From positions 30,342,357 through 30,406,356 of the forward strand of contig NC_088178.1 in NCBI RefSeq assembly GCF_028769735.1: 64,000 bases of DNA, given 5' to 3'. This stretch comes from Zonotrichia leucophrys gambelii (Eukaryota > Chordata > Aves > Passeriformes > Passerellidae). Under the pieces are notes generated by a model. It had not been told where the DNA came from. It worked only from the letters and a program-made list of their open reading frames with translations, and did no database searches. This document shows, piece after piece, positions 34,114 to 45,187 of this stretch; within the stretch, counting starts at the first letter, position 1; every line of letters begins with the position of its first letter. A program made the translations under genes and the position numbers.

Positions 34114-34817
34114 TGCTGGGAAGGATGAAAATGATGAAAATTTGACAAGGAAGTCTCACAGATATGTGTGCCTAGCAGAAAGATTTGTAAATGTGGAGTC
34201 TGAAGAAGGAAATAGAGATGGAAGCAAGTTTTGATAGAGAAGAAAAGAATTGCTGAGCCAGCCTCACTGGATAACCAAGGAGACAAAGGGTGTGTTAGTT
34301 AGAAGGGGTTTTATGGCTTAGAGCAAAGGATAAATCCACCCCAAACAAGAAGATAGCAGAGAACACAGGCAAACAAGGCAGCAAATGTGGCAAGTAGAAA
34401 AAAGGTCTCAGAATTTTCCACTGCAAGAAAACTGAAAAACAACTTCCAGCTTAAACTGTAATGTACTGACTGTTAGTGATTGAAGAACAGTGACATGAAT
34501 ATGGTAATTATGGTAGTTATGATAGGCTATAGGTAATAGTTAAGGTATGGATTGGTTCTGCTGTATGAAGATGCTCAGCAAAGAAAAGTCTATAATGCAT
34601 TGTGACCAAAAGTATATAGTGCAATGTAACCAAAAGAAAAGTCTATAATGCATTGGAACCTAAACTAAGGGTGTCCAGGCCTGCCTGCAGCTGGAGCTGA
34701 CAGCTGTGGGCACAGCTCTGTCACCCACCACCCTGGACTGCTGTAACCTCTTGGACGGAATAAACTGCATTTGGAAGAGCTGCCTAAAATCTCACATCTC
34801 TCATTCAGGCTCTTACA
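34114..34817 (+). mobile_element. Solo LTR, family C, copy 2
   Basis: 704 bp from TGCTGGGAAGG to GCTCTTACA, with an AATAAA signal in GGACGGAATAAACTGC near the 3' end. Flanking hexamers GCCCCG (34108-34113) and GCCCAG (34818-34823) match at 5 of 6, a probable target-site duplication. It is longer than copy 1 partly because TCTATAATGCATTG-type sequence is locally duplicated at 34588-34660. Confidence 0.88.
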
Positions 34818-35014
34818 GCCCAGGACCAGAGGGTTTGTGCTCAGGGTGGAGCTGTGTCCCATTCTCAGCTCCTTGATGGAAAACAGGAGGGAAAATCCCA
34901 AACTCTGCCAGGGCAGAGGGAGAATGGAGAGCTGCAGTTCTCAGAGATGGGCTGTGCTTGAATTGTGGGGCACTGCAGGTGAAGGAGGGATTGGGATGGA
35001 AACTGGGGAGAAAT

Positions 35015-35190
35015 CTCTCTCTGGCAGGGTGGGATGGGATTCCCAGATTTGCTGTGGCTGCCCCTGGATCCCTGGCAGTGCCCAAGGCCAGGCTGGAGCA
35101 GCCTGGGATGTCCCTGCCATGGCAGGGGTGGCACTGGGTGGGATTTAAGGTCCCTCCCAACCCAAACCAGTCTGGGATATTCCATGTTCT
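35015..35190 (+). mobile_element. CR1 LINE 3' end
   Basis: GGCAGGGTGGGATGGGATTC, the dispersed core, GCCATGGCAGGGGTGGCACT, ending GGTCCCTCCCAACCCAAACC then AGTCTGGGATATTCC. Confidence 0.9.
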
Positions 35191-35325
35191 GTCCTTGCCC
35201 TTTTCTTTCACTGAGGTTGGGCGGGATGTGTCTCACAGCTCTGGCTCCACCAGGCAAAGCCCATTTGTAAAAGAACATTTACCTCACAGGTGATGATGCC
35301 ACTGGACCATATTTGGGCAGCACTT

Positions 35326-35395
35326 CCTGACTATATTCCAGATACCCTGACTATATTCCAGATACCCTGACTATATTCCAGGTATCCTGAATGAT
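35326..35395. repeat. 20-21-bp tandem repeat, three copies
   Basis: CTGACTATATTCCAGATACC repeated three times, nearly identical. Confidence 0.92.
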
Positions 35396-36890
35396 GGAGG
35401 AAAAGCTGCTCCAAACCCCAGCTCCGTTTGGGGTTGGGCTTCATCTCCATGTGGGCTTTGGAAGCTCAGAAAATGTGATTTTATGGCTGACCTGGGTTCC
35501 TCCCTCAGAATTCCAGGAGCCTTTCTCAGCACGCTGGAGGTTGAGGGAGCCACAACTGAGATCTCCTGATCAGCCTGGGCTGGGTGAGCGCCCCAGGGAG
35601 CCCTGCAGGAGGATGGGGCTGCTGGGATGTTCCAGGTATCAGTTTTATCCTGGAAATGCAGTTTGTGCCACACATTCCTCACAAACCACTTCACCCTGTC
35701 TGAGACATTTAGGAAGCTGAAATAATTCTGTGTGTTACAGTCCTACAGCGAGCATTGCTTTATACAAAATAGGTCTCCTGTCCTTAAAAATGAATTCTTC
35801 ACTTTTAGAAAAGAATTTCACCAGATGCATAATTTGTTTAAGTGCAAATCTAATTTTCAGGTGAGGTTGATTTTTCCACTGGATGGTTTTGATTTTGTGA
35901 AGGAGGAGGCTTCCTTGGGAAGCCACAGGAATTCCACAGAGCCCAAGAAACGTGAATCTTTCAGGGGAGCACCTGCCGCAGCCCCCTGGAAGGTCACTGG
36001 GATGGTCACATTGCACTGGGCAGCTCCTCTCTGCCTGGGTGTGAGAGATTTCTAAAGTTAATTACGAAATCTTTGCCATTAAATATTCAGCAACACTTAT
36101 TTTTGAGTACCTCCGGTTTAATTTAGGTCCCTTGAAAATTTAATATCTGGCTTTAATATTTAATACTGCCCTGAGATGGGTGCAGGAATTTAAAGACTTT
36201 GCTTTGAATGAAAGGAATCCTGGATTTCTTTATGGAGAAGGCTGAGATGGAGGGTTGAGGAAAGGGTCTGCCTAGAAAGGACCCAACTCTTCCTTCTCTC
36301 ATGCTACACATGTGTATTTTATGTGGAGGGGCACTGTAGGGCTCACTCTGCTCTAATTAAGGCCTCTCATTTATTAAAACATCTAAAACACGTTAGCAGC
36401 ACAGCACCAAAAATGAGAAGCATTATGATAATCCTTAAGGCTGCTTTTTTCTTCTGGGAGGGGGATTAGCTGCCCAATTAACACACACCATTAATTTGGG
36501 AGCTGCACTCGGAGTGAAGCGAGTAACACAGGATTTGTGGAATTATTTAAGAACCTACATTAAACTCACTTCCTTTTCAGACCAAGACAGAGTGAAAAAG
36601 CACAAAAGCAGTTGGAAGAGTCTGGAAGCTGCTGGGGTTCAGTGTTCAGAGGCTGCAGGGGAGCCTGGAGCTGGCTGAGCATGGGATTGACAGGGTTCAG
36701 GGTGAGGATGGGGTGTGAGGTGAGCCTGGAGAGCTCTGCCCCAGCCAGAGGGAAAGGAAAAAGCCCTGCAGGGTGTGTGTCAGAACCCAGGACATTGCTC
36801 TGGCTGCCCTGGATGGCTCACAGACCTTGGCACGGAGTCACAAACACCTGAGCCTTTGATTTTAACCCATGGAAAAAATTCCCAACTTTG
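35396..36890. other. Unique intergenic DNA
   Basis: AT-rich 35700-36560 with TTAATTA-type motifs. A ~38-bp segment at 35450-35488 recurs at 38507-38545. Confidence 0.5.
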
Positions 36891-37310
36891 TGTGAGGAGT
36901 TACAAGCCACAAGTGTTTGAGTAGAATGATAGTGAATTTGAAATAGGGTAAAAAAGTAGAATTTTGGGGTTTTTAGAATGGGGGTTCAAGAGGCAAGATG
37001 GAGGGAACCGGGCATGTCCTGTCCTTCTTCTTCTTGTCCTCCATCCTCTGCTGTGATGGTGACACTTCTGGATTGGTTTAGAGTAGAGACAGACTGTCTA
37101 ACATAGATGATAGGTATTGGAGAATTATTGTAAATAAAGTACAAATAGTTCTTGGTTTAAAAAGCTAACACCACCCCAAGGGCAGGGGCTGTGCCACAAA
37201 CCAACCTGCTGGACAGATCTCAGCAGGTCAGAGAAAGAATGGAATAGATAAGAGAAAATAAACAACCTTGAAAAGCAGAGCTGAGGAATCTCGACTTCTT
37301 TGAGTGTGGG
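36891..37310 (+). mobile_element. Solo LTR, family D, copy 2
   Basis: Starts near TGTGAGGAGTTACAAGCC. It contains GGATTGGTTTAGAGTAGAGA, GGTATTGGAGAATTATTG and a GAAAATAAACAACCTTG polyadenylation signal. It is inverted relative to copy 1 at 21959-22381. The right boundary is uncertain. Confidence 0.82.
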
Positions 37311-37884
37311 GCTGGGAAAAAAGAGACTTTTTAATACCTGGGGGTCATCGCAAGCACAGAAACCCCAGAGGTGTGGGATCAGGCTGGAGGACTGCTGCCA
37401 AAGAGCCAGAGGATGAGTGTGACAAGGAACAGCAGCAGCACAGGGATGGGCAACTGTGGGACACACTGGGATGAAGGCTGGGAAGAGCAGCTTGGGAGAT
37501 GCAGGGATGGGCACAGAGGCTGTGGGACACACCAGGATGAAAGCTGGGAAGAGCAGCCTGGCCCAGTCCTGCTGCTGCTGCACTTTCCCAGTGCCAGAGC
37601 TCCTCATGGCCACGTTTGTGCTCTCAGATGTTCCCTCCCAGCTCCTGCTGCCCCAGCTCAGGGCTCTGGCTGTGCCCAGGGATGTCCCTCCCTGTGGGCT
37701 CAGCCACTCCGTGTGCCAAGGAGATGCTCTCGTGTCAGATGTGGGAATGGAATCCCTGAGGTGCTGTAACCCCTGCCAGGTCTGCAGGGCTCCTGTGAGA
37801 CTGGGAATAGAGCTCTGCTCCAGGGACCAGGGACAGGAGGGCAGCAAGAACTGAGGCTGTGCAGGGCACCTTCAGCTTGGCTGC
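37311..37884. other. Unique DNA with a 66-bp near-duplication
   Basis: ACACACTGGGATGAAGGCTG at 37460 and ACACACCAGGATGAAAGCTG at 37526 start similar segments 66 bases apart. No gene was seen. Confidence 0.5.
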
Positions 37885-38060
37885 TGGCAGGGTGTTCATG
37901 GAAGATGTCATTGGCACAGCTGCCCAGGGCAGGGGTGAGAGCCCATCCCCGGGGGGTTGAACAGCCTGGGCATGTGGCACTTGGGGACACAGAGCAGTGG
38001 TGGCCTGGGCAGTGCTGGGCATGGCTACATTTGAGGATCTCAGAGGGCATTTCCAGCCTG
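37885..38060 (+). mobile_element. CR1 LINE 3' fragment (different subfamily from most here)
   Basis: TGTGGCACTTGGGGACACAG, then GGCAGTGCTGGGCATGGCTA and GGGCATTTCCAGCCTGAACA. The same type occurs at 50272-50400. It merges into a minisatellite. Confidence 0.78.
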
Positions 38061-38277
38061 AACAGCTCCATGGTTCCATGGGATGTATCCTGGTTTCTCC
38101 AACCTGAACAGCTCTATGGTTCCATGGGATGTATCCTGGTTTTTCCAGTCTGAACAGCTCCATGGTTCCAGGGGATGTATCCTGGCTTTTCCAGCATGAA
38201 CAGCTCCATGGTTCCATGGGATGTATCCTGGCTTTTCCAGCCTGAACAGCTCCATGGTTCCAGGGGATGTATCCATT
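38051..38277. repeat. Minisatellite, 46-bp unit, five copies
   Basis: Units begin CCTGAACAGCTCCATGGTTC at 38057, 38103, 38149, 38195 and 38241, followed by CATGGGATGTATCCTGG. The unit starts with the tail of the preceding CR1 fragment. Confidence 0.95.
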
Positions 38278-38370
38278 GATTGCAAAGGAGAAGAGGCTAG
38301 GTGTCAGCTCTGTTGGCAGTGGTGCTGTTTAAATCCTGCAGCTGTTGTAGATCCCTTCCAGGGAAATATC

Positions 38371-38439
38371 CCACTCCACTCCATTCCATTCCATTCCATT
38401 CCATTCCATTCCATTCCATTCCATTCCATTCCATTCCAT
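38371..38439. repeat. (CCATT)n microsatellite
   Basis: About 12 ATTCC pentamers, preceded by CCACT variants. Confidence 0.97.
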
Positions 38440-40376
38440 CCCCCTTTTCCTGACAATGCCCACCCTGCTGCTCTCCAGGGGCCATGGACGTTCCTGCACA
38501 GCTCGAGGTGGGCTTTGAAAGCTCAGAAAATGTGATTTTATAGCAGAACTGGAGGCACACCGTGTCCCTTGTCCTGTGGCACTTTGCTGAAGCCATCCTG
38601 GATCCCTGAGGGCAGAGGCAGCTCAGGAAAGGGAAGCTGGGGAGCGGGAGCAATTCAGGCTTGAAGAAGTGACAAAGAAGGGAAGAGTGCCGAGGCCTCT
38701 GATGGAAATTCATCAGCTCCCGGCTGAATAAGGAGCTGTGAATCTCTTTGAGTGCAGCAGCTCTGCCAGCTTGCAAAGGAGCAGATGTGCTCACAAGATG
38801 GATAGTTGCAAATAGTCAAAATACTGTTTTTTGGGCGTTTTTGTGCTTTAGTGATTATCTTTTTTCATCTAAAATAAATCCAGATTGTGCATAGGCTGGA
38901 AAACAAAATAACAATATTTGGAGAGTGGGAGTGTTTATTTAACAGGTGGCCTATTTAGCAAATGGTTTACTCCTACAAAAATAATATTCCTGCAGGATCC
39001 TGCAGCAGTGATTGGGAACATCTGAGAGCAGGAAGGCGTTTTGGGGGGTGATGGCTCCGTGTGGGCTCGGGGTGGGCTGCTTTAATTAAGAACATCTGCA
39101 GGAGCACTCTGCTGACTGCATTTGCATCTCTGATTGACTGGGAGGGTGCTGGGCCCTGGAGAGTCCCCCCCTTCCCTGGGAGCAGGGACCCCAAGGATGG
39201 GTTTGTAGGGACACTGGGACAGGACGTTATCCCTGTCATTCCCAGGAATTTATCCCATGGGGGGAACAAGCAGGAAGATGCCCTGGTGGAGAAGGGGAAG
39301 GGCAGAGCTGAGCTGATCCCAACATTTCCCTAAGGCTGTTTTTGGTGCAAGTGTCTCTTTGCCCCTCGGTCACCAGCTGGAATATTAAAGCACTTGTCAG
39401 AACTCCCAGGTTTTTCCAGAGGCCTGAGCATTAAATTCAGGTAAGGTGCCTTTGATGACAGAGGTAATGAACACAACAAAGTGATTATTAAATTGGAGCA
39501 GCCCGAATTCTTGACATTCATTTGAGGTCTCCCCCCAGTATTTATCTGCTTTGTCATGTACAGCAGTGATGCCATGATTTTGGGTGGGAGAGGATTAGAA
39601 ATGGAGGAAGTTTTGCAATGGGGGAAAAGCTGGGCTGTTTTTTGGGCTGGCCAAACCAGTCCAAAAAAAATGGGAGGGGAAGAGCCTGGCAGCAACCCTA
39701 ACACCTTCCCCCACATGGCAAAAGGATTCCTCTGCTCCAGCACCAGCTGGATGAGGAGGCAGGGAGAGGAATTTAACTGAGGATCACAGTTCTCAGAGAA
39801 ATGAACATATTTGGGATGCTCAGAGCCAGGTCCCATGGGGATCTCAGCTGAGAACAAAGCCCAGGCCTGCAGTGGAGCCCTGTTCTCTCCATCCTCTGGG
39901 GAATCCTCCTCTCCTCTTTTCTCCTTTCCCTGGGGAGCCTGTCCTGGTGCCAGAGCAGCCCTGCGTGTGCTGGATCCCATCAGAGTGCTCAGTGCTCAAT
40001 CCCCTCTCCCTGCTCGTGCTCATTAACCTTTGCTGGAGTGCTCTGCTGTGCTCCAGCAGAAGGTCAAAGCCCTCAGCTGTGATTTTCCCGAGGCATTAAG
40101 AGTGTGATCTGCAATCTCGTGCAGAGAAGTGCTGCGGCAGGAGAGCTCTCAGGGCCCCTCACTGTGCTGTGCCTCCACGCACAGGGAGAGCAGCCCGGGG
40201 TGATTAACGCTGAAATTAATTCTGAAATGAGCTCTGAGAGCCGGGCCCCTGCACAGAGCTGCTGGGGCTGCATGGAGCAGGGCTCACCGGGGCTGGGGGA
40301 CAGCCAACAGGGCTGTGGGACAGCTACCAGGGCTGGGGGAGAGCAGGGAGCGGGGCAAGGCTCGGCAGCCGCTCCC
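38440..40376. other. Unique intergenic DNA
   Basis: AT-rich at 38800-38990. Several open frames (up to 216 aa, minus 39330-39980) show no domain or splice context. Confidence 0.5.
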
Positions 40377-40625
40377 AGTCCCTGTGACATCTGCAGTTCT
40401 GTGTGACATCAGCTCCTCCATTGACATCAGCCTCTGTGTGCACTCTGTGTGAACATCCTCAGCCGCACTCTTGTGACATCAGCCATTCTGTGACATCAGC
40501 CATTCTCTGTGACATCAGCAGTTCTGTGTGACATTATATCCTCTGTGTGACATCAGCTGTCCCTGTGTGACATCAGCCATTCTCTGTGACATCAGCCGTT
40601 CTGTGTGACATCGTGTCTGTTCAGG
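40377..40625. repeat. Minisatellite, ~20-25-bp unit with TGTGACATCAGC core
   Basis: About eleven degenerate copies of CTCTGTGTGACATCAGCC/CATTCT. The core TGACATCA is one base from the cAMP response element TGACGTCA. Confidence 0.93.
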
Positions 40626-40797
40626 TGGAGCTGGGAGCCAGCAAAGAAGGGGCAGCTCAGCCCCTGAGCACCAGGGGGGTCTCTGCTGTTGTCTGGGTCT
40701 GATGGCTTCTGTAGGGATGGCATTCTGCAGGGAATGGGCTGGGAGCCCAGCCTGGGCTGCATCCTGCTCCCTGCCTTCCCCTTCCCCCTCTGGGGAG

Positions 40798-41090
40798 AGA
40801 AGGGCGCCAAGAAATGGGGATCAAGAAATAGGGACCAAGAAATAGGGACCAGGAAATAGGGACCAAGGGATGGAAAGGAGAGAAAGGGACCAAGAGATGA
40901 GGACCAAGAAGAAATGGGGGCCAAGAGATGGGAAAGGAGAGAAAGGGACCAAGAGAAGGGGCCTAAGACATGGGAAAGAAGAGAGCCAAGAGAAGGGGCC
41001 CAAGAGATGGGGACCAAGAGATGGGATCAAGAGACAGGGACCAAGAGATGGGCATGAAGAGACAGGGATAAAACCCCAGGGACCAAGCCC
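40798..41090. repeat. Purine-rich minisatellite, ~13-17-bp unit
   Basis: About 18 units of GGGACCAAGAGATG or GGACCAAGAAATA, with GGAAAGGAGAGAAAG blocks. The flank at 41091-41200 is unique. Confidence 0.9.
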
Positions 41091-44000
41091 CAGAGTGCAA
41101 GGCTTCAGGAGCAGCACACAGGAAGGTGCCCTGTCCCATCATACCCTTTGTCTTTCTGCCACTCCTAACACAAAGTACAGGGGAGGATATGTGCACCTGT
41201 GCTGCTAAAAGTAATTTCTAAATGAGTCACAGGGATTTAGGATCCATAATTTTTGGCAAACAGGCATTAAATCCTCTTTACACAGAAAACAGTGGCAAGC
41301 AAGAGCCATTGTGCCCCCGGCCTCCCAGGCTCTGTTTTTGAACGTTTTTGGGGAGGGATTTGCAGTAATTTACTCCAAAGTTAATTTTTCCCCACTTATG
41401 GTAAAACATGTGAAAAGGTCAAGGATAATGAAAGAGCAGTGAATTTGAAATGCTCTGGATGAACAACTCAGCGCTTTTAGCAGCTCACTGAAACGGGGGA
41501 GGAGGAGAAGCAGCTCCTTCCAGGTTTGAGGGCTTTGCCAGCCTAATGAAGCATGCTGCCTCCTCAAACCCTAATTCCTGCAAGGACCGGGCTCATTGGT
41601 GGGATGGAGCAGCTCCTGCCCAGCCCCAGCTGAAGGGACACATCCCAAATGCTGAGCACCCCTCAAAGGCTGCCCCTCCACCCAGAACTACCCACCCTCC
41701 AATGAGGAAAAGGAAATGCTGGTTTATATTAAAAAGCCACAAAACAGAGGGAGGGGAGGCAGGCCCTGCCATCCCACCCTCAGCCACCCGCTGGAAAACC
41801 AGGCTGCTGCTGCTCCATCTCTGCCTGCAGGGCTGTTCTCACCCGGGGCTCACATTTAAGTGCCTGTCGTGGGGATTAATGGGACCAGCGTGCCTCTAAT
41901 GGGGCTGGGTGGGGGACAGCTGATGGCTCTGCACGGAAATCACAGGGTGTCTGTGCCAGCTGTGCTGGGTTTGCTGAGAAATCCTAAACGGAGGGAGCAG
42001 ATTTCCCCCTCTGGATACTGACTGGAATAGAGAGCATCCCTGCAGGCAGCTTGTGAGCTGGGAAACAAGAGCATGGGGGTGATGAGTGTTCCAGCCCCTG
42101 GCTGATGAGGGGAGCAGCGCTGTGCTGTCCCCTCCCTGTCCTCGCTGCTGCAGAGGGGACATTTCTGCTGTCCCCGTGCTGGGCCGGGACCTGGGACACT
42201 TTGGGCTGGGCTGGCTGTCACTGCTGCTCCTGAAGGGTTCTGAGCTCCCTGTGGGAGAACCCAGCCCAGGTTTGCGCAGGGAGGGAGCCGAGGTGGCTGT
42301 CACACTGCTCCCATCCCCAGATGCTGTGGGATAAACTGGAGAAACCCTGGGGATAACTCTGGGGGTGATGATGGAGATCAGCACTGGGGCTGGTCTGCAC
42401 CCCCTGAGCCCCCAGGCAGAGCCCCCAGCCCATCCCGGCCAAGGATAGGGCATCTGGAACTGCTCCTCCCCATCCCTTAATGCAGATTTTCACCCTGCCG
42501 CTGACAGGAATGCTCCCTCTGCCCTGAAATATGAATGACTGAGAGCTCAGCTTATGAGAGGTGGCAAATATGCTGATCTCTGCGTTTTTTAGCATGAGAA
42601 TTTTCTAATAAGAAGGAGCCTGGGAGCCCTTCATGAATTAGGCATCAGGAGCCAGAGCAAACAGCGCTGAAGGTGCCCCAGCAAAGCCTTGCTCACACAG
42701 AGCTCCGAGAGGGGGATTTGCTGAGAATCCCTTCCCCAGCAGCCCCGGTGCCACTGCCTTGCCCTGGCTGTTTCCAGGGGGATTATGGACTTTCCTGGCT
42801 GCAGAGCAAATCCCTGCCCTGCCCCTGGAGCTCAGGGCGCAGCACAAACCAGGAGCCAGCCCCAGCACAGCACAGCCAGGGTCCCTGTCCCACCATGTCC
42901 CCCTTGCTCTTGGCCAAACCCAGGGCCAGCTCCTCCCTGCCCTGCCAGCACTCATCCCTCTGCTCCCATACTAAGGCAGAATGGAGAATTTTTAATTCCT
43001 GGTTTTAAATTCCCTTTTTTGCCAACATTTCCCCATTTCCCAGGTTCCTGCGTTGCCAGCTGCAGCAGGAGAGGCTGTCGGTTGGTGGTCCCATTTCCAC
43101 AGCCCTGTGGGACTGGAAAACACCCAGACCCCTCACTCTGTCCCCCCTCAGAGGGATTTGGGTGTGTGGGGGCACATGGGAGAGGATGTGGCAGTTTGTG
43201 GTGGCACCTGCCAGCCCCACAGCCAGCCCTGCAGTGCTGCAGTGCCAGGCTCAACTCCATCCTCTCCCCACTCCTCCTCACACATGGCAGTTCATGCAAG
43301 GATTTTAAAACTACTGAAGATTCTTTTAAAAGAAATGCTTCCCCACCCTCCCCTTTTCTTTTTTTTTTCCTCCAGAGAACACCCCCCTCCATGGCAGCTG
43401 TGAAATATGGATTATTTACCTCCAGACTGGGCACAAGGCTGATCCAGCCTTAGAAGTAAATGCATATTTAGTCTTTAAGGCATATTTATCCATGTAAATA
43501 CATATTTTGGTATACACATTCTTCATAACACAGTTCTGTGGGCTCTGTGGAGGTTTTGGTAGCAGAACATTTGCCATTGTCTATTTTGAACACTTGCTCA
43601 GAAAATGTGCAAAAAAAGCAGCTGTCACTGGGATGGGTTTAACACTCCTGGATCTCAAAAACAGCATCAACTCTAAAAAAAAACCTATTGAAAAGTTTAA
43701 AAAAAGCTGTCTGGCTCTGGAGGATCCTGCCAAGACACAAACCCTTGAGAAGCTGCGTTTGTTCAACTCTGAGTTGTGAGACACGCTCAGCTGAGTGTCA
43801 GCTCAGTGCCAGGGCCAGCAGCCGTGTGACAGCAGTGTCACAGTGTGGGACAGCCCTGAGGCACTGCACAGGGGCCCTCCCAGCCTGGGGGCTCCAGCAG
43901 TCTGCTGGAAATGCTCAGCTGAAGCATTTTGTGTTGGGAAGGAAGGAATGCACAGAGCCGGCCTGGCTGGCAGACAGAGCAGGGAAGCACAGGACAAACC

Positions 44001-44194
44001 TTCCAACAGCTGCCCAAAGTGCCCCCAAAATGAGGGGCTGGAAGCAGCCCTGAGCACCCTACCATCCTCCCAGCCCCTGGAGTGGCTGTGCTCACTCTGC
44101 TGCCTCTTTGGGAGCACAGACCCCAGCCCAGCTCACCCCAGCCAGGTGTGTGCCCCTGAGCCCTCTGCTGCGGCTCCAGGCCTGCCCAAACCCT
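41091..44194. other. Unique intergenic DNA
   Basis: Mostly moderate GC with AT-rich patches at 41200-41450 and 43440-43740. The latter holds a 90-aa Lys-rich frame without recognisable domain. It could be distal NEGR1 3' UTR, but nothing proves it. Confidence 0.45.
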
Positions 44195-44500
44195 TCAGGG
44201 CCCCTCAGCTCCTCACACCCCCAGCACTCTCGGGCCCCCCACAACCCTCAGAGCACCTCTCAGCAACCCGGCCCCTCACAAACCTGCAGAGCTCACTCAG
44301 CCCCTCACACCCCCAGCATCTCCTGCCTCACAAATCCTGCAGGGCCCCTCAGCCCCCTCAGCCCCTCACAAACCCTGCAGGGCCCCTCACAAACCTCCTC
44401 ACAAACCCTGCAGAGCACCTTAGCTCCCTGCCCCTCACAAACCCTGCAGAGCCCTCAGCCCCTCACACCCCCAGCATCTCCTGCCTCACAAACCACCCCT
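44195..44500. repeat. C-rich minisatellite
   Basis: Degenerate units of CCTCACAAACCCTGCAG with GGCCCCTCAGCCCCTCAC. The longer block ACACCCCCAGCATCTCCTGC appears twice. Confidence 0.9.
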
Positions 44501-44551
44501 GGCACCCAGACACGGCTCCCAGTTCTGCTGCTGCTGCTCTGGGTTTGGGGG

Positions 44552-44628
44552 TTTCTTTTATTTTTTTTTTCTTTTTTTCTTTTCTGTTAGGGGTTTTCTC
44601 TTTTTTTTCTTTTTTTCTTTTCTGTCCC
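44552..44628. repeat. Duplicated T/C-rich tract
   Basis: Two copies of a TTTTTTTCTTTTTTTCTTTT segment separated by CTGTTAGGGGTTTTC. Confidence 0.9.
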
Positions 44629-45187
44629 CTCCAAGTGAAAATCAAATGTGGGACAGGACCTCCCGTCCGTGCCACCCAGTGGCTCTCCCTGGTGTGAATG
44701 CAAACATTCAACACTTCACTGAGTGTTCTCCTTTTCATGTTTAATCAAGCTGCTGCTCATTCTATTCTGTTGCTGGAAAGATCAGGTTCCAAATGTCAGG
44801 AATCACTGGAATGCAGGGTTTGATCCAGCCACAGCATAGAACCCTCTCCCAGTTTTACACACGTGGGTGGGGTTATCCATAGCCTCATTTCTCCCTTCAG
44901 AAAACTGCACTGACACAAGACTTCCTGCAGCACCACTGCTTCTAGTGAATGGATTCTAAAATAGAGCACTTTAAAGCTGCAATACAAGAGACATGGGGGT
45001 ATCAGGACTGATAAACTCATTTGAGGTGAGTTTGTACCCTTTCCTTGCAGAATGGGTTTGTTCATGTTATTCCAGGTTTTAAAAAACGCCACATTTCTGA
45101 TAACAGCAACTGCTTGGCACACGGCTGTAAATCATAAGAGAAATAATGCAGCCTGTCACTGACCACATGCAGAGTGACCCAGGGTGT

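Noticed and set aside
43507..43779. 90-aa Lys-rich plus frame
   Set aside because: No known domain, no splice or polyadenylation context, and AT-rich sequence. Chance is the simplest explanation.
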